Shown in pieces: positions 23,310-36,429 of a stretch of 64,000 bases of DNA. The translations under genes and the position numbers were made by a program. Source of the stretch: Megaustenia siamemsis (Eukaryota; Mollusca; Gastropoda; Stylommatophora; Ariophantidae); the NCBI GenBank assembly GCA_032433765.1, contig JAVIAB010000159.1:57171542-57235541 (forward strand). The letters run 5' to 3'. Within the stretch, counting starts at the first letter, position 1. The number at the start of each line of letters is the position of its first letter. The notes under the pieces are model-generated. The model did not search any database. It saw only the letters and a list, made by a program, of their open reading frames with translations, and was not told the DNA's origin.

Positions 23310-24000
23310 CGGAACAACACGAAACTAACTCGAAAGACTAAACTCCTAATATATCAAACTTGTGTGCTTAGCACACTACTATATGGATCCGAAACCTGGA
23401 CAACATACTCAAACCAGTAAAAAAGACTAAATGTATTCCACATGCGATGTCTCCGCAAAATAATGCACATCAAATGGCAGGACAAAATAACCAACTTAAC
23501 TGTCCTGCAACGTGCTAAGACCCTAACAATCATGTCAATGCTCAGAAGTCGAAGGCTAAGATGGCTGGGGCATGTCGAACGGATGGAAGAAAAACGCATC
23601 CCTAGGCAAATACTATATGGTGAGCTAAAACACGGAAAAAGACAAATCGGCAGACCTAAACTACGATATAGAGATATCTGCAAATCATCTCTGAAAGACT
23701 TCTCCATCTGTGAAAACGACTGGCAACATCTGGCAAGTGATCGCACATCATGGAGAGCATGTATAAGGGACGGTATAACAACATTTGAGACTGTGCTAAG
23801 ACAGGACTTAGAGGAGAAGAGACTCATGAAAAAGAATGGTAAACCCTGTGGATCAGCGAGCCTGACTTGTTCATTATGTGACCGCGTGTGTTTGTCAAAC
23901 ATTGGTAGAATTAGCCACGAGAGAAGTTGTTCGGCAAAAACAATACCTAAAAAAAATACGCAATAGCCTCCACTAGACCCTCTGACAAGACGAAAAGGGC
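23310..24000 (+). mobile_element. LINE 3' end with zinc knuckle (group G)
   Basis: Plus strand: the upstream part has LLIYQTCVLSTLLYGSET-like sequence. The frame 23442-23966 is intact with MRCLRKIMHIKWQDKITN, RLRWLGHVERMEEKRIPRQ, GKRQIGRPKLRYRDICK and a C-terminal Cys/His finger (LTCSLCDRVCLSNIGRISHE, then RSC). The finger presumably binds nucleic acid. It ends in a (TA)n tail at 24002. No RT core is present, so it is 5'-truncated. Confidence 0.85.
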
Positions 24001-24024
24001 CATATATATATATATATATATACA

Positions 24025-24300
24025 CACAACTTAACACAAGCAGTTGTACTTGCTGTTATTCTAGTAATGTTGAAACAATATAACATGCTCATATTCTTAG
24101 TTTTAGCCCTGGTGTTATTTGTTTTGATGTTACTATTGTTCATGACATTAAAATTACTTTTTGCCATTCCTATTATTTTGTTTATTTCAGTTGTGCATTT
24201 TCCATCACTGTTATAGTATGTCCAAGGTAGTTGTAGTTCTGAATTGTCCCCAGGTCTATTCCTTCATTTCGATATCCACTTGTGTGTTTTGAGTATTTTC
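24025..24300 (-). mobile_element. LINE RT fragment (group A)
   Basis: Minus strand: KENTQNTQVDIEM, LGTIQNYNYLGHTITVM and MAKSNFNVMNNSNIKTNNTR match the 61.95-62.2 kb copy in order. Short and decayed. Confidence 0.7.
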
Positions 24301-24319
24301 TTTGTTTGTGATAGCTTTA

Positions 24320-24760
24320 ATAACTAACGAGCAAATATTTATAGAGAATAATGGACTAACACAAGGACCAAAAGAAGCAACATAAGAACACTTAAATGAT
24401 TTAACACTCAACACAACTTGAATCAGCAACAACAAAATATTAGTTATGAATATCGCAAAATAGAAACAGGAGATCAACATAACGATATACGGCTGCAAAT
24501 TAAAACAAGTGGAGGTGTTTAAATATCTAGGAAGTTTAGAGATAAACAAAAAAACGTTTCTCCTAAAAAGTCACAATTAAAAATGTAAACAAGTCAAATC
24601 TTCGGGGTAACTATCACCACTATTGTCCAACATGGAAATAATAACAGAAGCAAGACGGGCACGCTGTAACACAAAGTAGTACTGCTTGTATCACATCTGG
24701 ACTGCAGACTCAACACAAAATTCTGAAAGTATAAAATACAAAAATTAAGAACTGAGTAAA
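24320..24760 (+). mobile_element. LINE RT fragment
   Basis: Plus strand: EQIFIENNGLTQGP then INITIYGCKLKQVEVFKYLGS, the segment after the YADD box. Stops are frequent. It lies head-to-head with the minus-strand fragment before it. Confidence 0.6.
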
Positions 24761-25801
24761 AAGTTCAGACTAATTGTGTTATTGTTTGTAGACACTTGTT
24801 CACTGATGGAATAAATGTTTTCTTATATCAATTATTTGTTTGTCAATGTGGAAATATTTCCTCCATCCAACTTGTTAATTGGAAAAAAATAAAACATTGA
24901 CTGTGTCCATCTCTTGTTTTCTTCATCCCATAACCTAAAGGGTGGTTGGGGCAACGCTCACAGACTTCTCCATTGAACTTTATCTAAAGTTATTCTTTGG
25001 GACCCTGCTAGTCGAGGCCTATGTATTCTCTGTTATCACCTCGTTTGTTTCTCTGTTTACTGATTCTTCTTCTAACTTTAACAGTTATCTCCAGGACGGT
25101 CTTTGTCAGGGCAGGGTATTCGAGACTAAACCATTTCATTTTTTGTTGTTGTTTTTCTTTGATAGTTACAAGATCATCAAGCAATTCTAGTATTTGTGTT
25201 AATGCCTTTGGCGAGCTATCTTATTATTGACACGAGAAAGAGATGCTCCTTCGATAACAGTTCATGTCCACGATTTGTACTTTATTATGTAGCACTGCTG
25301 TCGAGGGTGTAGACAAATATTGATATAACAAAGTTGGGCACACGTCTGGTTTTAGAGCCACGCATATTCTCATCTTTCTAAATATGTTTTAGTTTATCAG
25401 GGCTGCTGTAGTTTGTGTCATTATAGCTGATATTATCTGTTCCAGGTTTTCCTTGTGCACAACTGATCAAACGTTCTAATCTATTGATATAATGTTTCAT
25501 TACAGACGGGAAGTCCCCTAATTCGTTCTAATTTATGTCACGGCACCCATGAAAGGGCGTTGACACAAACTGTCCTTGTGGTCGACCTTCATGCATGCCC
25601 TAATCTGCAAAGATTCCCATAGGCCTCCATCAAAAATAAAGTTCACAATCACTTCCTTTCTCCAGCTCTCTCGAACAAAAATACATTACACTCACAATAT
25701 ATAGATGTAGCAACTCCGTATCAATTTATTCATAATATATAACAGTCATAATAATATATTCATAATAATATATTCATGATATATTTATTCATAATATATA
25801 A
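24761..25801. other. unrecognised sequence
   Basis: Two overlapping plus-strand open frames (24942-25230) lack motifs. An AT-rich ATTCATAATATA tract lies at 25720-25800. No supported gene. Confidence 0.4.
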
Positions 25802-26608
25802 GATAATATAAATAATCTAAGGTATGCTGATGATTCAGTATTAATCGCTAAGAGTGAAAATGAGTTACAAGAAATGTTGGGCATTGTAGTGAAGGAAAGC
25901 AAAAATAAAGGACTCAGCCTTAATAGCAAAAAGACAGAGGTAATGGTAACAACAAAGAAAAAGACATCACCTCAGTGCAAAATAAAGACAAGTGGAACAA
26001 TATTAAAACAGGTAAATGAATTTAAATATTTGGGAACTTTGTTAATCTCAGACGGAAGATGTACAAAAGAGGTGAGTTGTAGAATGGCTCGGGCAAAAGC
26101 AGCTTCCAAAAAAATGAGGAAAATACTATGCAATCCATTTTTGACAATAGAAACAAGAAAAAGAGTTCTTAAATGTTACATAGAGCCAGTCTTAACATAC
26201 GGATGTGAATCATGGACAATAGGACAACAGACAAGAAAATCACTGGAGTCTATAGAAATGTGGTTTTACAGAAGAATGTTGAGAATACAATGGACAGCAA
26301 AGAAGAGTAATGAAGAGGTTCTGAGAAAGGTCAAAGCAAAAAGAGAGCTAATTTCCATTATTAGGAAGAGACAGTCATAATTTTTGGCCATGTAATGAGA
26401 AGAGAACAACTTGAATATATTGTAACAACTGGAAAAATTGAGGGACGAAGTGATAGAGGGAAGCAAAGAGAAAAAAAAAACAGACAGCTTAAGAGAATGG
26501 CTTGGCAGAAGGTCAACAACAGAAATGATAAATAGCTGCCGAGATCGAATGTTGTGGAGAGACATGATCACCTACGCCACTAGGCCTGGTACTTGATGAT
26601 GATGATGT
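25802..26608 (+). mobile_element. LINE RT 3' half (group B), best copy
   Basis: Starts inside the RT core with NNLRYADDSVLIAKSENE (YADD box), then GLSLNSKKTEVMVTTKKK, VNEFKYLGTLLISDGR, IEPVLTYGCESWTI, MWFYRRMLRIQWTAKK and a frameshift near 26378. HVMRREQLEYIVTTGKIEG-type sequence and CRDRMLWRDMITYATRPGT follow, ending in (GAT)n. The open frame spans 25874-26380. The 5' truncation point is almost the same as in the 50.6-51.3 kb copy. Confidence 0.88.
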
Positions 26609-26629
26609 TCCATTTATTTGTTATTGTTG

Positions 26630-27300
26630 CAAGTCTACCCTATATCTCGTGGCCATCTATTTCGCTATTTGTTCCTCCATCATTATCTTAATGCCACATG
26701 TCCCACCTGTTTTATTCAGTCCCTGATTCAAGTCCGTTAGTTCTTCTCTTCCTGCAATATAATGTACATCATTCTGAGAAGACTTCGCATGTGGAAGATA
26801 TTTCTTCTTTATTCATGACTTGAGTATGTTGTGCAGGTTTTAGATCCACATAACACACGTTTGATATAGTAGGAGTTTGGTCTTTACTGTTAATTTCGTG
26901 TTGTTCCAGGTCCGTTATGTTAGTTTGCTGCAGGTCGTAGCTGCTTTACCAATTCGACTGTTTATTTCATCATCAAGAGAAATGGTTGACGTTGTTGTGG
27001 ATCCAAGATACGAGAATTTCTGAGTTTGAAAACTGACTCAAGTGGACAATCTTTCAAAGTGATTCATACAGGATACATATCTCGTTTAACTTATAAGTAC
27101 TGTTATCTGAACACAAAAAGACAGTGACACATTGTGTATGACTTGATCAAGGTTGTCGATCAGTTATTGTAGAATGGCTTCTCTATGAGCGACTAGGGTG
27201 GCATCGTCAGCAAATTCTATTTATTTTTGTTGTATTTGAACATTGGACACGTGATTATGGCCAGCCTCTTGTCGGCTATATCTCGTTACAGACAGTAGTG
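26630..27300 (-). mobile_element. LINE RT fragment (group G-like)
   Basis: Minus strand: IEFADDATLVAHREA (YADD box), QTQKFSYLGSTTTS, ISLDDEINSRIGKAA, TVKTKLLLYQTCVM. It shares the TKLL.YQTCV segment with the 23.3 kb element. Many stops. Confidence 0.7.
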
Positions 27301-27667
27301 AGTGCATTTATCAGAGTCTCGACCCTGTACGAATTATTTTCCCTGCGATATTATCCCCACCAAAAGAATTTCTATAGATTCCATTAGCTGGCTGTAACTT
27401 ACAACTCTGTAGACAGCCAGCTCACGAATGTTTAAGGTTTTACAAATGCTCGATCGTGATTGATTTTCTTCATCAAATTAAAATAACACAAACTATGAGT
27501 CCATTTTATGTCCCCAACGTTGCCGTCTTCTCCGCTATTGATAAGCTCTTAATTCGGAATCTCGCTGCAGGAAGTAATCTGACCATCAGCAGTAGACCAT
27601 ACAGTTATGTTTCAGTGAAATAAAGCGATTTAACTTCTTTTGCTTGTGATGCTTGCTCACTTAAGTG
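27301..27667. other. unrecognised sequence
   Basis: No feature recognised. Confidence 0.35.
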
Positions 27668-28230
27668 CAGTGTGAATGTGATGACCATGATCTGTGAATG
27701 CCCATGATCTGTGAATGCCCATGAATTGTGAAAGATCATGGACTGTTGTTGACCATGAATTGTGAATTACCATGAACTGTAAATGAAAATGAAATGTGAA
27801 TGCCCATGATCTGTGAATGATCATGATCTGTGAATGCCCATGATCTGTGAATGCCCATGAACTGTGAATGACCATGAATTGTGAATTACCATGAACTGTA
27901 AATGAACATGAAATGTGAATGACCAAGAACTGTGAATGAACATGAAAGGTGACTGAACATGAAAGGTGAATGACTATGAACTGTGAATGAACATGAAAGG
28001 TGAATGAACATGAAAGGTGAATGACTATGAACTGTGTATGAACATGAAAGGTGACTGAACATGAAAGGTGAATGACTATGAACTGTGAATGAACATGAAA
28101 TGTGACTGAACATGAAAGGTGAATGACTATGAACTGTGAATGAACATGAACTGTGACTGAACATGAAAGGTGAATGAATATGAACTGTGAATGAACATGA
28201 CATGCGAGTGATTATAAACTGTGGATTACC
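27668..28230. repeat. about 18-bp degenerate tandem repeat
   Basis: Some thirty copies of CATGAACTGTGAATGA-like units with variants such as CATGAAAGGTGAATGAA. Because 18 is a multiple of three the minus strand stays open (HSPFMFSHSSCSFTV repeats), but there is no start context or other coding sign. Confidence 0.9.
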
Positions 28231-28587
28231 ATGCACAATTAATTACACTTTCGCATTTATAGGCCAGAAAACGATCAAATAATTGATATTTTGGGACACA
28301 AATCGTTATATATTATACCCGAATAAATATATATATATATATATATTTCTACATAAGAAGCAAAAGCATTTCGAAATATATAAGTGCACAATTTCTTATC
28401 ACTAATTAATAAAGGATCAACAATAAGTTGAAAATAAGTTGAAATTGAAATTTGTTGAAGTTGTTTGATTGTTAAATTTGTGAATTTGTTGAATAAGTTG
28501 AAAAATAAATAATACAATTTATTGTTTATAACATCACTGTCGCTAATTAGATAAGTTAAGATCATATTTGCACGTACATATAGTTTA
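28231..28587. other. 3' flank of the receptor gene
   Basis: AT-rich, with a TA run at 28328-28346. On the minus strand this would be the receptor's 3' UTR. I do not see a decisive poly(A) signal. Confidence 0.4.
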
Positions 28588-31500
28588 TTATATCTTACAG
28601 TTTTTCTTTGACTGTGAACTTTGATCGCGAAACTTGAACTTCTCCCACTTGTTCAAAAGAACAGGGATCGTGTAGAGAATTGGATTTGCTGCTGAGTTTA
28701 TGGGAAGAACGATAACTGTTGTCCAGGCAAACACGTCATCGTTGATTTCACGTCCGCCAAGAGACAATAAACCCATGAAACCTATAGGAAACCAGCAAAG
28801 AAAATTGGACAGAGCTATCAGGGACAGTTGTTTAGCTACTGTTATATCTGTAGCCCTTCTTGATGACGCGTTTGACATAGTACCAGAACATCTGTTCTTT
28901 GACATGGCTCTAAATATGGCTCTTTGACCGCAAGCTATGGCCAGACACATCAACAAATTCAGCACAATAAACACGGCAAATGAGAACTCCCAGCCTTTGA
29001 GTCGTTTAGTTGTTAAAGGTAAACCAAGACACATGGCATTAGAGGAATTTATTTCAAAATTAAAAACAATCGGAGTCAATGCCAGAATGGATCCATGAAT
29101 CCAGGACACAAGAAGTGCAACATTTTTACAAACTTTAGAAAACCTCATTTGGCCTAAAGGAAACTCCATCATTAAAAATCTGTCCAATGTGATCAGGAAA
29201 ACATGGAATGTTGAAGTTTCACTGGAAAGAGTAGCCAGAAAAGCAGCAAATCTGCATACACAACTGTCTCTCCATGTCTTGTCATAAAGTACATATGTAC
29301 CACGATAGTAATGATCAGCTGCAGCAATAATGAACAGATAGACTCCCATAATAAAGTCAGATATACTCAAGTTTGTCACGAATAGACCGTAGCTTGTTTT
29401 GAGAACTGACCTATCATAGTTTACACGAAAAACAATGACAGTCGTGTTACCAAGAAGGGCAACAACTGCGACCACCCAGAGAAGAACACGCTGAACATGA
29501 ACAGCTATCAGATCAGAACAAGAGGAAATGGCGTCGTCAGAGGCGTGGCACACGTAATAAGGAATGTTTGGTCCTCTAATTTGTGGACAACATAATTCAA
29601 ACCTGTCAGTGTACAGATGTTGACTGACAGAAAGTCCTTTATAGAAATCTTTATAAAAATTCTCTATGGGCAGTCCACACACGTTAAGTGTCTGTGGGTA
29701 AAAGTTGGTTGGAAACGTGTTTTTACCATCAAAACTAGAGATCAATGTGAAACTTAAGTCTAAATGCCTCAGTTTCGGTAAGCCACGAAATGTCAACTGA
29801 CGTAAGCTAGACATAGCGGTATAGGAGAGGTCAAGCATCTCCAGTAACGGGAAATGCAAAGTGTCGATAAAATTAAAGTGTGTGTTGTGAGACAAGTTCA
29901 AGTTACGAAGGTTGTATGCCTCGAGTCCAATAAAGCGAGAACCAACAAATGATTGCATCTGATTATAGCTTATATCTAATGTTACGGCCATTGGGAAAAA
30001 AGTAGGAACCATTATTGGCCACAAATCCACAATTCCACAGTTAGACCAATTAACGAACACTGTTTCCGATATTAAATGATGCAGATATATTTTAAGACCA
30101 GAATAATTAATGTATCGAGATTTGACGTAGTTTAGAATTTTCAAATTTGTTGCTGCAGTTGTGTAGTTAGATATCGTGACTGTCCCTGACACACATCGGA
30201 AACCTTCAGCACACTCCACTTTACAGTCTATCTCATCGTCTCTGTGTGGACAGTCCGGATGTCCGTCACAAACTAGGTCAGGATGTAGACACACTTTACT
30301 ATCCCAGCATGCAAAGTTTCCACTACAATGGCCAGTATTGTTTAATTGTTCATCTTCTCCTGTAGGACAGTCTTCTTGTTTGTCAAGGACATAATGTTGA
30401 GGAATGCAGTAAGAACTCGGACACTTCACGTATCCTTCAGGACACGAAAAGTCCTTACAGTCCTCTAGATGAGACATTCGTCTACAGTCAAGAACAGCCC
30501 CATATTCGTCCTTGACATAGACACATTTTGGCGCCCAGAAACTCCGACCTAAAATATTATAACAAGTGACTTCAACTCCCGTACTCTCTCTACTCCTGTC
30601 TAATGACCTAGCTGGCCTATCACAGCCGTCAATGCTAGAGGTTAAATTATCGTTGAACACACAATTATCGTGATAGCAAATAAAAGCGCTTGTTTTGTTT
30701 CTCTGTAAATAAACTTCAATGATATCACCAATGTTAACGCCAACACTCTTCCCAACGCTAGCACAGACTCTGCAGTCAACCTTACCATCGCTAGCATAAA
30801 TTAGAGGTAAGCACACACCGCTGCAACAATAAAATACTTTACAGCTGTCTCTACAATGTTCCCTACCTTCATTCAATAACATGTCTAACTTCTGTGTCAT
30901 ACAAGACACCTCGTCTCTCTTGTTGCTACAGTCGTTGAGAGAGTCACAGACAAGCATGTAGGATATATATCTGTATTCTCCAGCATCGTCACCACAGTCA
31001 AACAGGGGAAATAATTCAAATTTAGCTTCCTTTAAATATTGTGAAAAGTTCTTGCTTGCAATGTGAGTAGAGATAGACACAATGTTACCACCAAATTTGA
31101 TGAAATCACCTTTCGTTACAGTTTGATTGAAACGTTCATTTCTGGAAGGCTTTATTCTCATCACGTCCATGTGCTCTAATCTGCGAGGAAAAACCATCTC
31201 AATTAAAGTAAATCTCGCCGTAGTCTCACATTCAACGTCCCTCCAACCGTCAACAAAATGACCTTCATTGCTGATACTGTTGACGTCATTCTCGTGACTG
31301 TTCCAGAGAAACTCCCAAACGACGCATGCCCGGCTTTTCCCATAAGATGGTCGACCTGGCAGCCAATTATTTACCACCAGGGGACGATATCGATGGTTAT
31401 ATGTTAGAGGCCAAATAAATCTGTCACCTTCGTTCATTAAACCCCGAAAGAGACCGAGCAAAATATAAGTTGTAGAATTAATGTGTTTATTTTGAAGCTC

Positions 31501-32303
31501 TGTCCTGAGTCTGGCTTGAAGAAAACGCATCTCCTCCTGACTTCCTATGGCTACAGGGAGCATGAAGAAATGTAAATCATGTATCACACTGCTCAGGCCA
31601 TCTACTCCATCAAGCAGTTGTCCAAACAAATAACAAGACAAAGAATCTGCTCCATCACTATGTTCAAAAGGAAACCATCCACATATGCATTGACCACAAA
31701 TTCCTATAAATAATAAATACATGCGGTATTCTACTGATTGCTCTGCACTATATTTGGTACCATGTATTGACTGTTCCATATGTGATCTTCCTGCAACGAT
31801 AATTATTATTCTAATGTCATTGTACTGCTGCTCCATTAATTCTGGGAGGTCGTTGACACCTTGTCCTAGAGACGAACTGTAACCTTCTAGAAGTATCACA
31901 GCCACGTGGCTCACGTTCTCACGCACTCCGGCCATCTCAGAAAATAAACGCTGAACAAACTGAACTTTAAGATCTATAGCCTCTTGTACATTCTTGAAGC
32001 CCTCCATCTTGCTTGTGGTGTCATTCAAGCCGTATATGACTTGACATGTTACACTGAATTGCCAAGACTTGACGTTAATGTCTGGATTAAGGAACGAGAA
32101 CCTGTCATAGACAGCAGCGAACATAAAATTTGAAGTTGTTTCCTTGTAACAATTTAAAAGATCGTATATCAATGAAGTTATGACCTCCATTTGAGAAACC
32201 GACCCGAATGTAGCCTCGTTGTCGTATAAAAGAAACAAAATGTCCATCTTTCCTGTAGAACAATTCTCTCGAGGAGAGCTTCCCCATTCCCGTCCAGCAA
32301 TTT
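28588..32303 (-). CDS. GRL101-like GPCR with vWA, C-type lectin, LDLa and LRR ectodomain (main exon)
   Basis: A cell-surface seven-transmembrane receptor; ligand unknown. Numbered from the open frame's first Met at 32361, the exon itself begins about residue 20, after an acceptor TTTTATTTTACAG. A vWA-like fold spans 38-225 (DILFLLYD, but no DxSxS metal site). A C-type-lectin-like domain spans 255-390 (LLGLFRGL, NNWLPGRPS, GWRDVEC; no EPN or QPD). LDL-A repeats are near 455-487 (partial), 640-672 and 679-713 (CDGHPDCPHRDDEIDC). Leucine-rich repeats span 750-890. Seven membrane spans cover 957-1236, with LLGN in TM1, LSISD in TM2, DRF in place of DRY, FLCWFP in TM6 and NPILY in TM7. Snail GRL101 is the known LDLa-LRR receptor; the vWA and lectin parts are extra. 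The frame is intact over 1,200 residues. The intracellular tail is short. Expression and ligand cannot be judged here. Confidence 0.92.
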
Positions 32304-33515
32304 CTGTAAAATAAAAAGTTCGTGAATGTATTGTATTCTTGACTTTTATATGATTAAACATATCAATAACTGTTTGTTAAGACTTCAAATTAATCTCGAA
32401 AGTCGCTGTCATCTAAGATTGTTTACATTTGACTAAAGTCTCATTGTCTGTGCCAAGGTGATGGATGCTGCACATGTCCGTGACCTTCAATTCTCTGTTC
32501 TCACAAATGTTGGATTGTAACCGTGAATGATGGCACATACATATTTGGATCATAATTAAACGATGACATAAGACAAAGTAACGACAAGACAAATTTAACG
32601 TAGGGACAACTAAGAGACCAAGTTGAGGAATAAACCGCCGTGATTAACCAAAAGTTTGAAAACTTAGAATGACCATGGCTGTCTGTAAGGAATGTTGAAC
32701 TCACAAACTGAAGGCTAGTCACATGGTGACAGGTGGTACTGGGATGGTCACCTTGGAGTTAAGAGAAGAACAGTGTAGTATTGGATATCATTTATCTGAA
32801 GAAAGAAGAGTTAGCCAGATGGTTCCTATATACAACGATTAGGATAATGTCCTTGTTTAGGAAGGTCACGTCCAGCTCAGAAAGTAACAGATGTGTGAAC
32901 CTGATCCCCCGAACTCTGGGAATTTACAGGGCTTGGTTCTGAAATCTATCACAATGAGTGGACAAAGAGAAGCACGAAGCCAGGTTAATTTTGGGTCAAA
33001 AGAAAGGAGTATACAGTTAGAGGGTTGAACTATAGAACTAGCAGATAGCCACGCAGTAGAGACCGATAGGCACCGAGGTAGTCAAAAGAAACAAGATTAG
33101 TTAGCCACGGAAGACATGGCAAGGAGAGATGGTCCAGTGTTAGAACCCAGTTAGCAAATGGAGAAAGTTAGAAACAGAAGACACAGTCGAAAGAGAGCTA
33201 GATAGAGAGACATCTAGAGAACCCAGTGTCGGTGTATGAGGTTAGAGCAGTGAATCAGTGAGTAGACCTTCATTAGAATAGTCACTATACGAATAGCTGA
33301 GGTATAACACCGACGGTAGCCGAAGTGTTTCATCGACCAAGGCAGTGGATAGATTGAACAATTATTTACAGAGACGATAAAAAATGTTATAGCCTGATAG
33401 TGTATAAATAGATATAATAATTGATCACTGAATTTTTAATGCATCCATGTGTGTCCAGTCTTGAATTTTGAGTGTGCCATATACCAAGTAATTCGCCAAT
33501 GCACGATTGCATGAT
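32304..33515. other. receptor intron, unrecognised part
   Basis: Directly upstream of the acceptor on the minus strand. No conserved exon, element or repeat recognised. Confidence 0.45.
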
Positions 33516-33519
33516 TATT

Positions 33520-34447
33520 ACTACACTACACTACACTACACTACACTACACTACACTACACTACACTACACTACACTACACTACACTACACTACACTACA
33601 CTACACTACACTACACTACACTACACTACACTACACTACACTACACGACACGACACTACACTACACTACACTACACTACACTACGCTACACTACACTACA
33701 CTACACTACGCTACGCTACACTACACTACACTACACTACACTACACTACGCTACGGTACACTACACTACACTACACGACACTACACTACACTACACTACA
33801 CGACACAACACGACACTACACTACACTACACTACACTACACTACACTACACTACACTACACTACACTACACTACACTAGATTACACTACACTACACTACA
33901 CTACACTACACTACACTACACTACACTACACTACACTACACTACACTACACTACACTACGCTACGCTACGCTACACTACACTACACTACACTACACTACA
34001 CTACACTACGCTACACTACACTACACTACACGACACTACATTGCACTACACTACACTACACTACACTACACTACACTACACTACACTACGCTACGCTACA
34101 CTACACTGCACTACACTACGCTACGCTACACTACATTACACTACACTACACTACGCTACACTGCACTACACTACACTACACTACACTACACTACACTACA
34201 CTACACTACACTACACTACACTACACTACACTACACTACGCTACACTACACTACACTACACTACACTACACTACACTACACTACACGACACTACATTACA
34301 CTACACTACACTACACTACACTACATTACACTACACTACACAACACTACACTACACTACACTACACTACACTACACTACACTACACTACACTACACTACA
34401 CTACACTACACTACACTACACTACAATACACTACGCTACACTACATT
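33520..34447. repeat. (CTACA)n pentanucleotide tract, 0.93 kb
   Basis: Almost pure CTACA repeats with scattered CTACG and CGACA variants. The 325-residue YTTLH open frame is an artefact of the 5-bp period (15 bp = 5 codons). Confidence 0.98.
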
Positions 34448-35058
34448 AGATTTACTTCCTCATAAAAACTCTTCATTAAAATAATGTATGAATGAATGGA
34501 ATGTAGGTTTATGTACGAAGGGCAGCTTAGAGAATCATTTGAAATAAGAACATGTGTAAGGCAGGGATGTCTTCTATCTCCATTTCTCTTTCTACTGGCC
34601 ATAGATAGGATTATGAATTGTTGATTGCGAATCATAACAACAGAAATGGAATCCAGTGGTTACTTACCAAGCAACTTAATGACTTATACTTTGCAGATGA
34701 CATAAGTCTTCTATCACATAATCATCAATATATGTAAGCTAAAATGAGCTTACTTGATGATAGATCCCGATAGTTGGGACTGAAAATAAATAGAAGTAAG
34801 ACAAAATTATGAGAATTAATGCACTTGTCCCTAGCCAAATAACAATAGGAGAAACACCTCTACTAAACAACTTGCAATCTTACATATATCTGGGCAGTAA
34901 TTTAGATAAAGAGGGAGGGACAAAGAATGATACCAAAATAAGGATATCAGAAGAAAGAGGTGCATTTGTTTCACTAAGAAACATATGGAAATGCAAAGAA
35001 AAAAGGTAAAATTAAAACATTAAAATCAATTGTCAAATCCAATGTTTTTCTTCTACCT
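34448..35058 (+). mobile_element. LINE RT fragment (group E)
   Basis: Plus strand: TCVRQGCLLSPFLFLLAIDR (RT motif B region), then LYFADDISLLSHN (FADD box), LGLKINRSKTKLMRINA, LQSYIYLGSNLDKEGG and SLRNIWKCKEKR. Several stops and shifts. It is cut off where a minus-strand LINE end begins. Confidence 0.8.
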
Positions 35059-35060
35059 TT

Positions 35061-35450
35061 TTAGCTCCCAGTGGAGCACAGGTCTTCAACAAACACTTTC
35101 CAAGTCGTTCTGTTTTTTGCCATTCTTTTAAGATCATTCCATGTCTTCCCCATCATCTTCATCTCTGCTTCTTTCTGTCTTCTCCAAGAATTCCTTGGTC
35201 TTCCTCTTTGTCTTTTCCCCTGGGGATTCCAAAAAAAGGTCTGTTGTGTAATACTCTCTGTTGGCTTCCGTAGTGGTGTCCTATCCAGCGCCATCGTCTT
35301 TGCTGTATCTCTTTATCCACTGGTATTTGACTGGTACATTTCCATAATTCTATGTTAGTGATTTTGTCCTGCTATTTCCATCCTTTTATTCTGCGTAAGC
35401 ATCCATTAATGAAAGTTTGTATCTTCGTGGTTGTCAATTTTATTGTTTTC
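35061..35450 (-). mobile_element. LINE 3' end (group E)
   Basis: Minus strand: MALDRTPLRKPTESI, FFWNPQGKRQRGRPRNSWRR, EAEMKMMGKTWNDLKRMAKN, VFVEDLCSTGS and stop at 35061, the classic LINE C-terminal module. Inserted tail-first into the plus-strand RT fragment. Confidence 0.85.
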
Positions 35451-35454
35451 CATG

Positions 35455-35660
35455 TTTCACATATGAGGAGTCTGTAGAATTGTGGTTTTACAGAAGAATG
35501 GTGAGAATACCATGGACAGCTAAGAAGAGTAATGAAGATGTTCTGAGAGAAGTCAAAGCAAAAAGAGAGCTAACTTCCAATATTAGGAAGAAACAATCAT
35601 CATTTGTTGGCCATGTAATGAGAAGAGAACAACTTGAATATTTTGTAACATACATAACAT
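35455..35660 (+). mobile_element. LINE fragment (group B)
   Basis: Plus strand: ESVELWFYRRMVRIPWTAKK, EDVLREVKAKRELTSNIRKK, HVMRREQLEYFVT. It closely matches the 26.27-26.43 kb segment. Confidence 0.85.
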
Positions 35661-35715
35661 TATATTTATTTTTTTTTTTCTACTTGTTGCAGGATTTGAT
35701 ATTTGTTTGATATTG

Positions 35716-36340
35716 TGACTGCAAATGTATCGTTAGTTTCTTGTTCTTTGAGAAACCCTACATTAAAATACTTTCTACCTTATTCGTTATATTATATATT
35801 TTTAGTTTAAATTTGGCTAGCAGAAGATGATCATCTGAAGCGACATCTGCTCCTTTATTTGAGTTTACATCCTGTATGGATGCCTTGAACTTATTATTAA
35901 TACATATATGGTCAATTTGATTCTTTGTTCTATGATCTGGTGACACCCATGTAGCGTTATGTATTATTTTGTGTTGGAATATTGTTGCTCCTAGGTTCAT
36001 TTGATTAAGAGACGAGACATTCACACATATCTCTCCATTCTCATTTATTTTACCAAGTCCATGTTTTCGCATGATCTCTTTCGAGCTTCTGTTGCCCGAT
36101 CCTACATTTAGATCATCCACCAAGATTGTAATATCATTGACTCCTCTTCCGACATTGCGACTGTTTATAGAATTCATCTGTAACTAAAACATCCTTATCA
36201 TTGGTTGGTGCGTATCATTGGATAATGTCTATTTCTCATTTCTGCTGCTACCCGTGCAGCTTTTCCTTGTTTATTTGGGGTACGTACATTCCAGGTGTTC
36301 TGTTTGTATTTTCCACTTAATTTCTGTGTGCTGTTCTAAG
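35716..36340 (-). mobile_element. LINE endonuclease domain fragment
   Basis: Minus strand: TWNVRTPNKQGKAARVAAEM near 36310-36250, then the frame 36177-35758 with DDLNVGSGNRSSKEIMRKHG, ATWVSPDHRTKNQIDHICI and GADVASDDHLLLAKFK. These are the GDFN, PDH..NQIDHI and SDHLLL blocks of an APE-type endonuclease, which nicks the target DNA. GDFN is altered to DDLN. A middle part is missing. Confidence 0.85.
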
Positions 36341-36429
36341 TTTTTTTTAAATATTTCCTTTATTTGCTGCTTATTCTGCATCTTTAGCTATTTCATTTAT
36401 ATATTTCATCTTATCATTTTTAAAACATC

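Noticed and set aside
33472..34484. 325-residue open frame of YTTLH repeats
   Set aside because: Pure by-product of the CTACA microsatellite; other frames are equally open.
34448..35450. Twin-primed single LINE
   Set aside because: The minus-strand LINE's 3' end, not its 5' end, abuts the plus-strand RT piece, so independent insertion is simpler.
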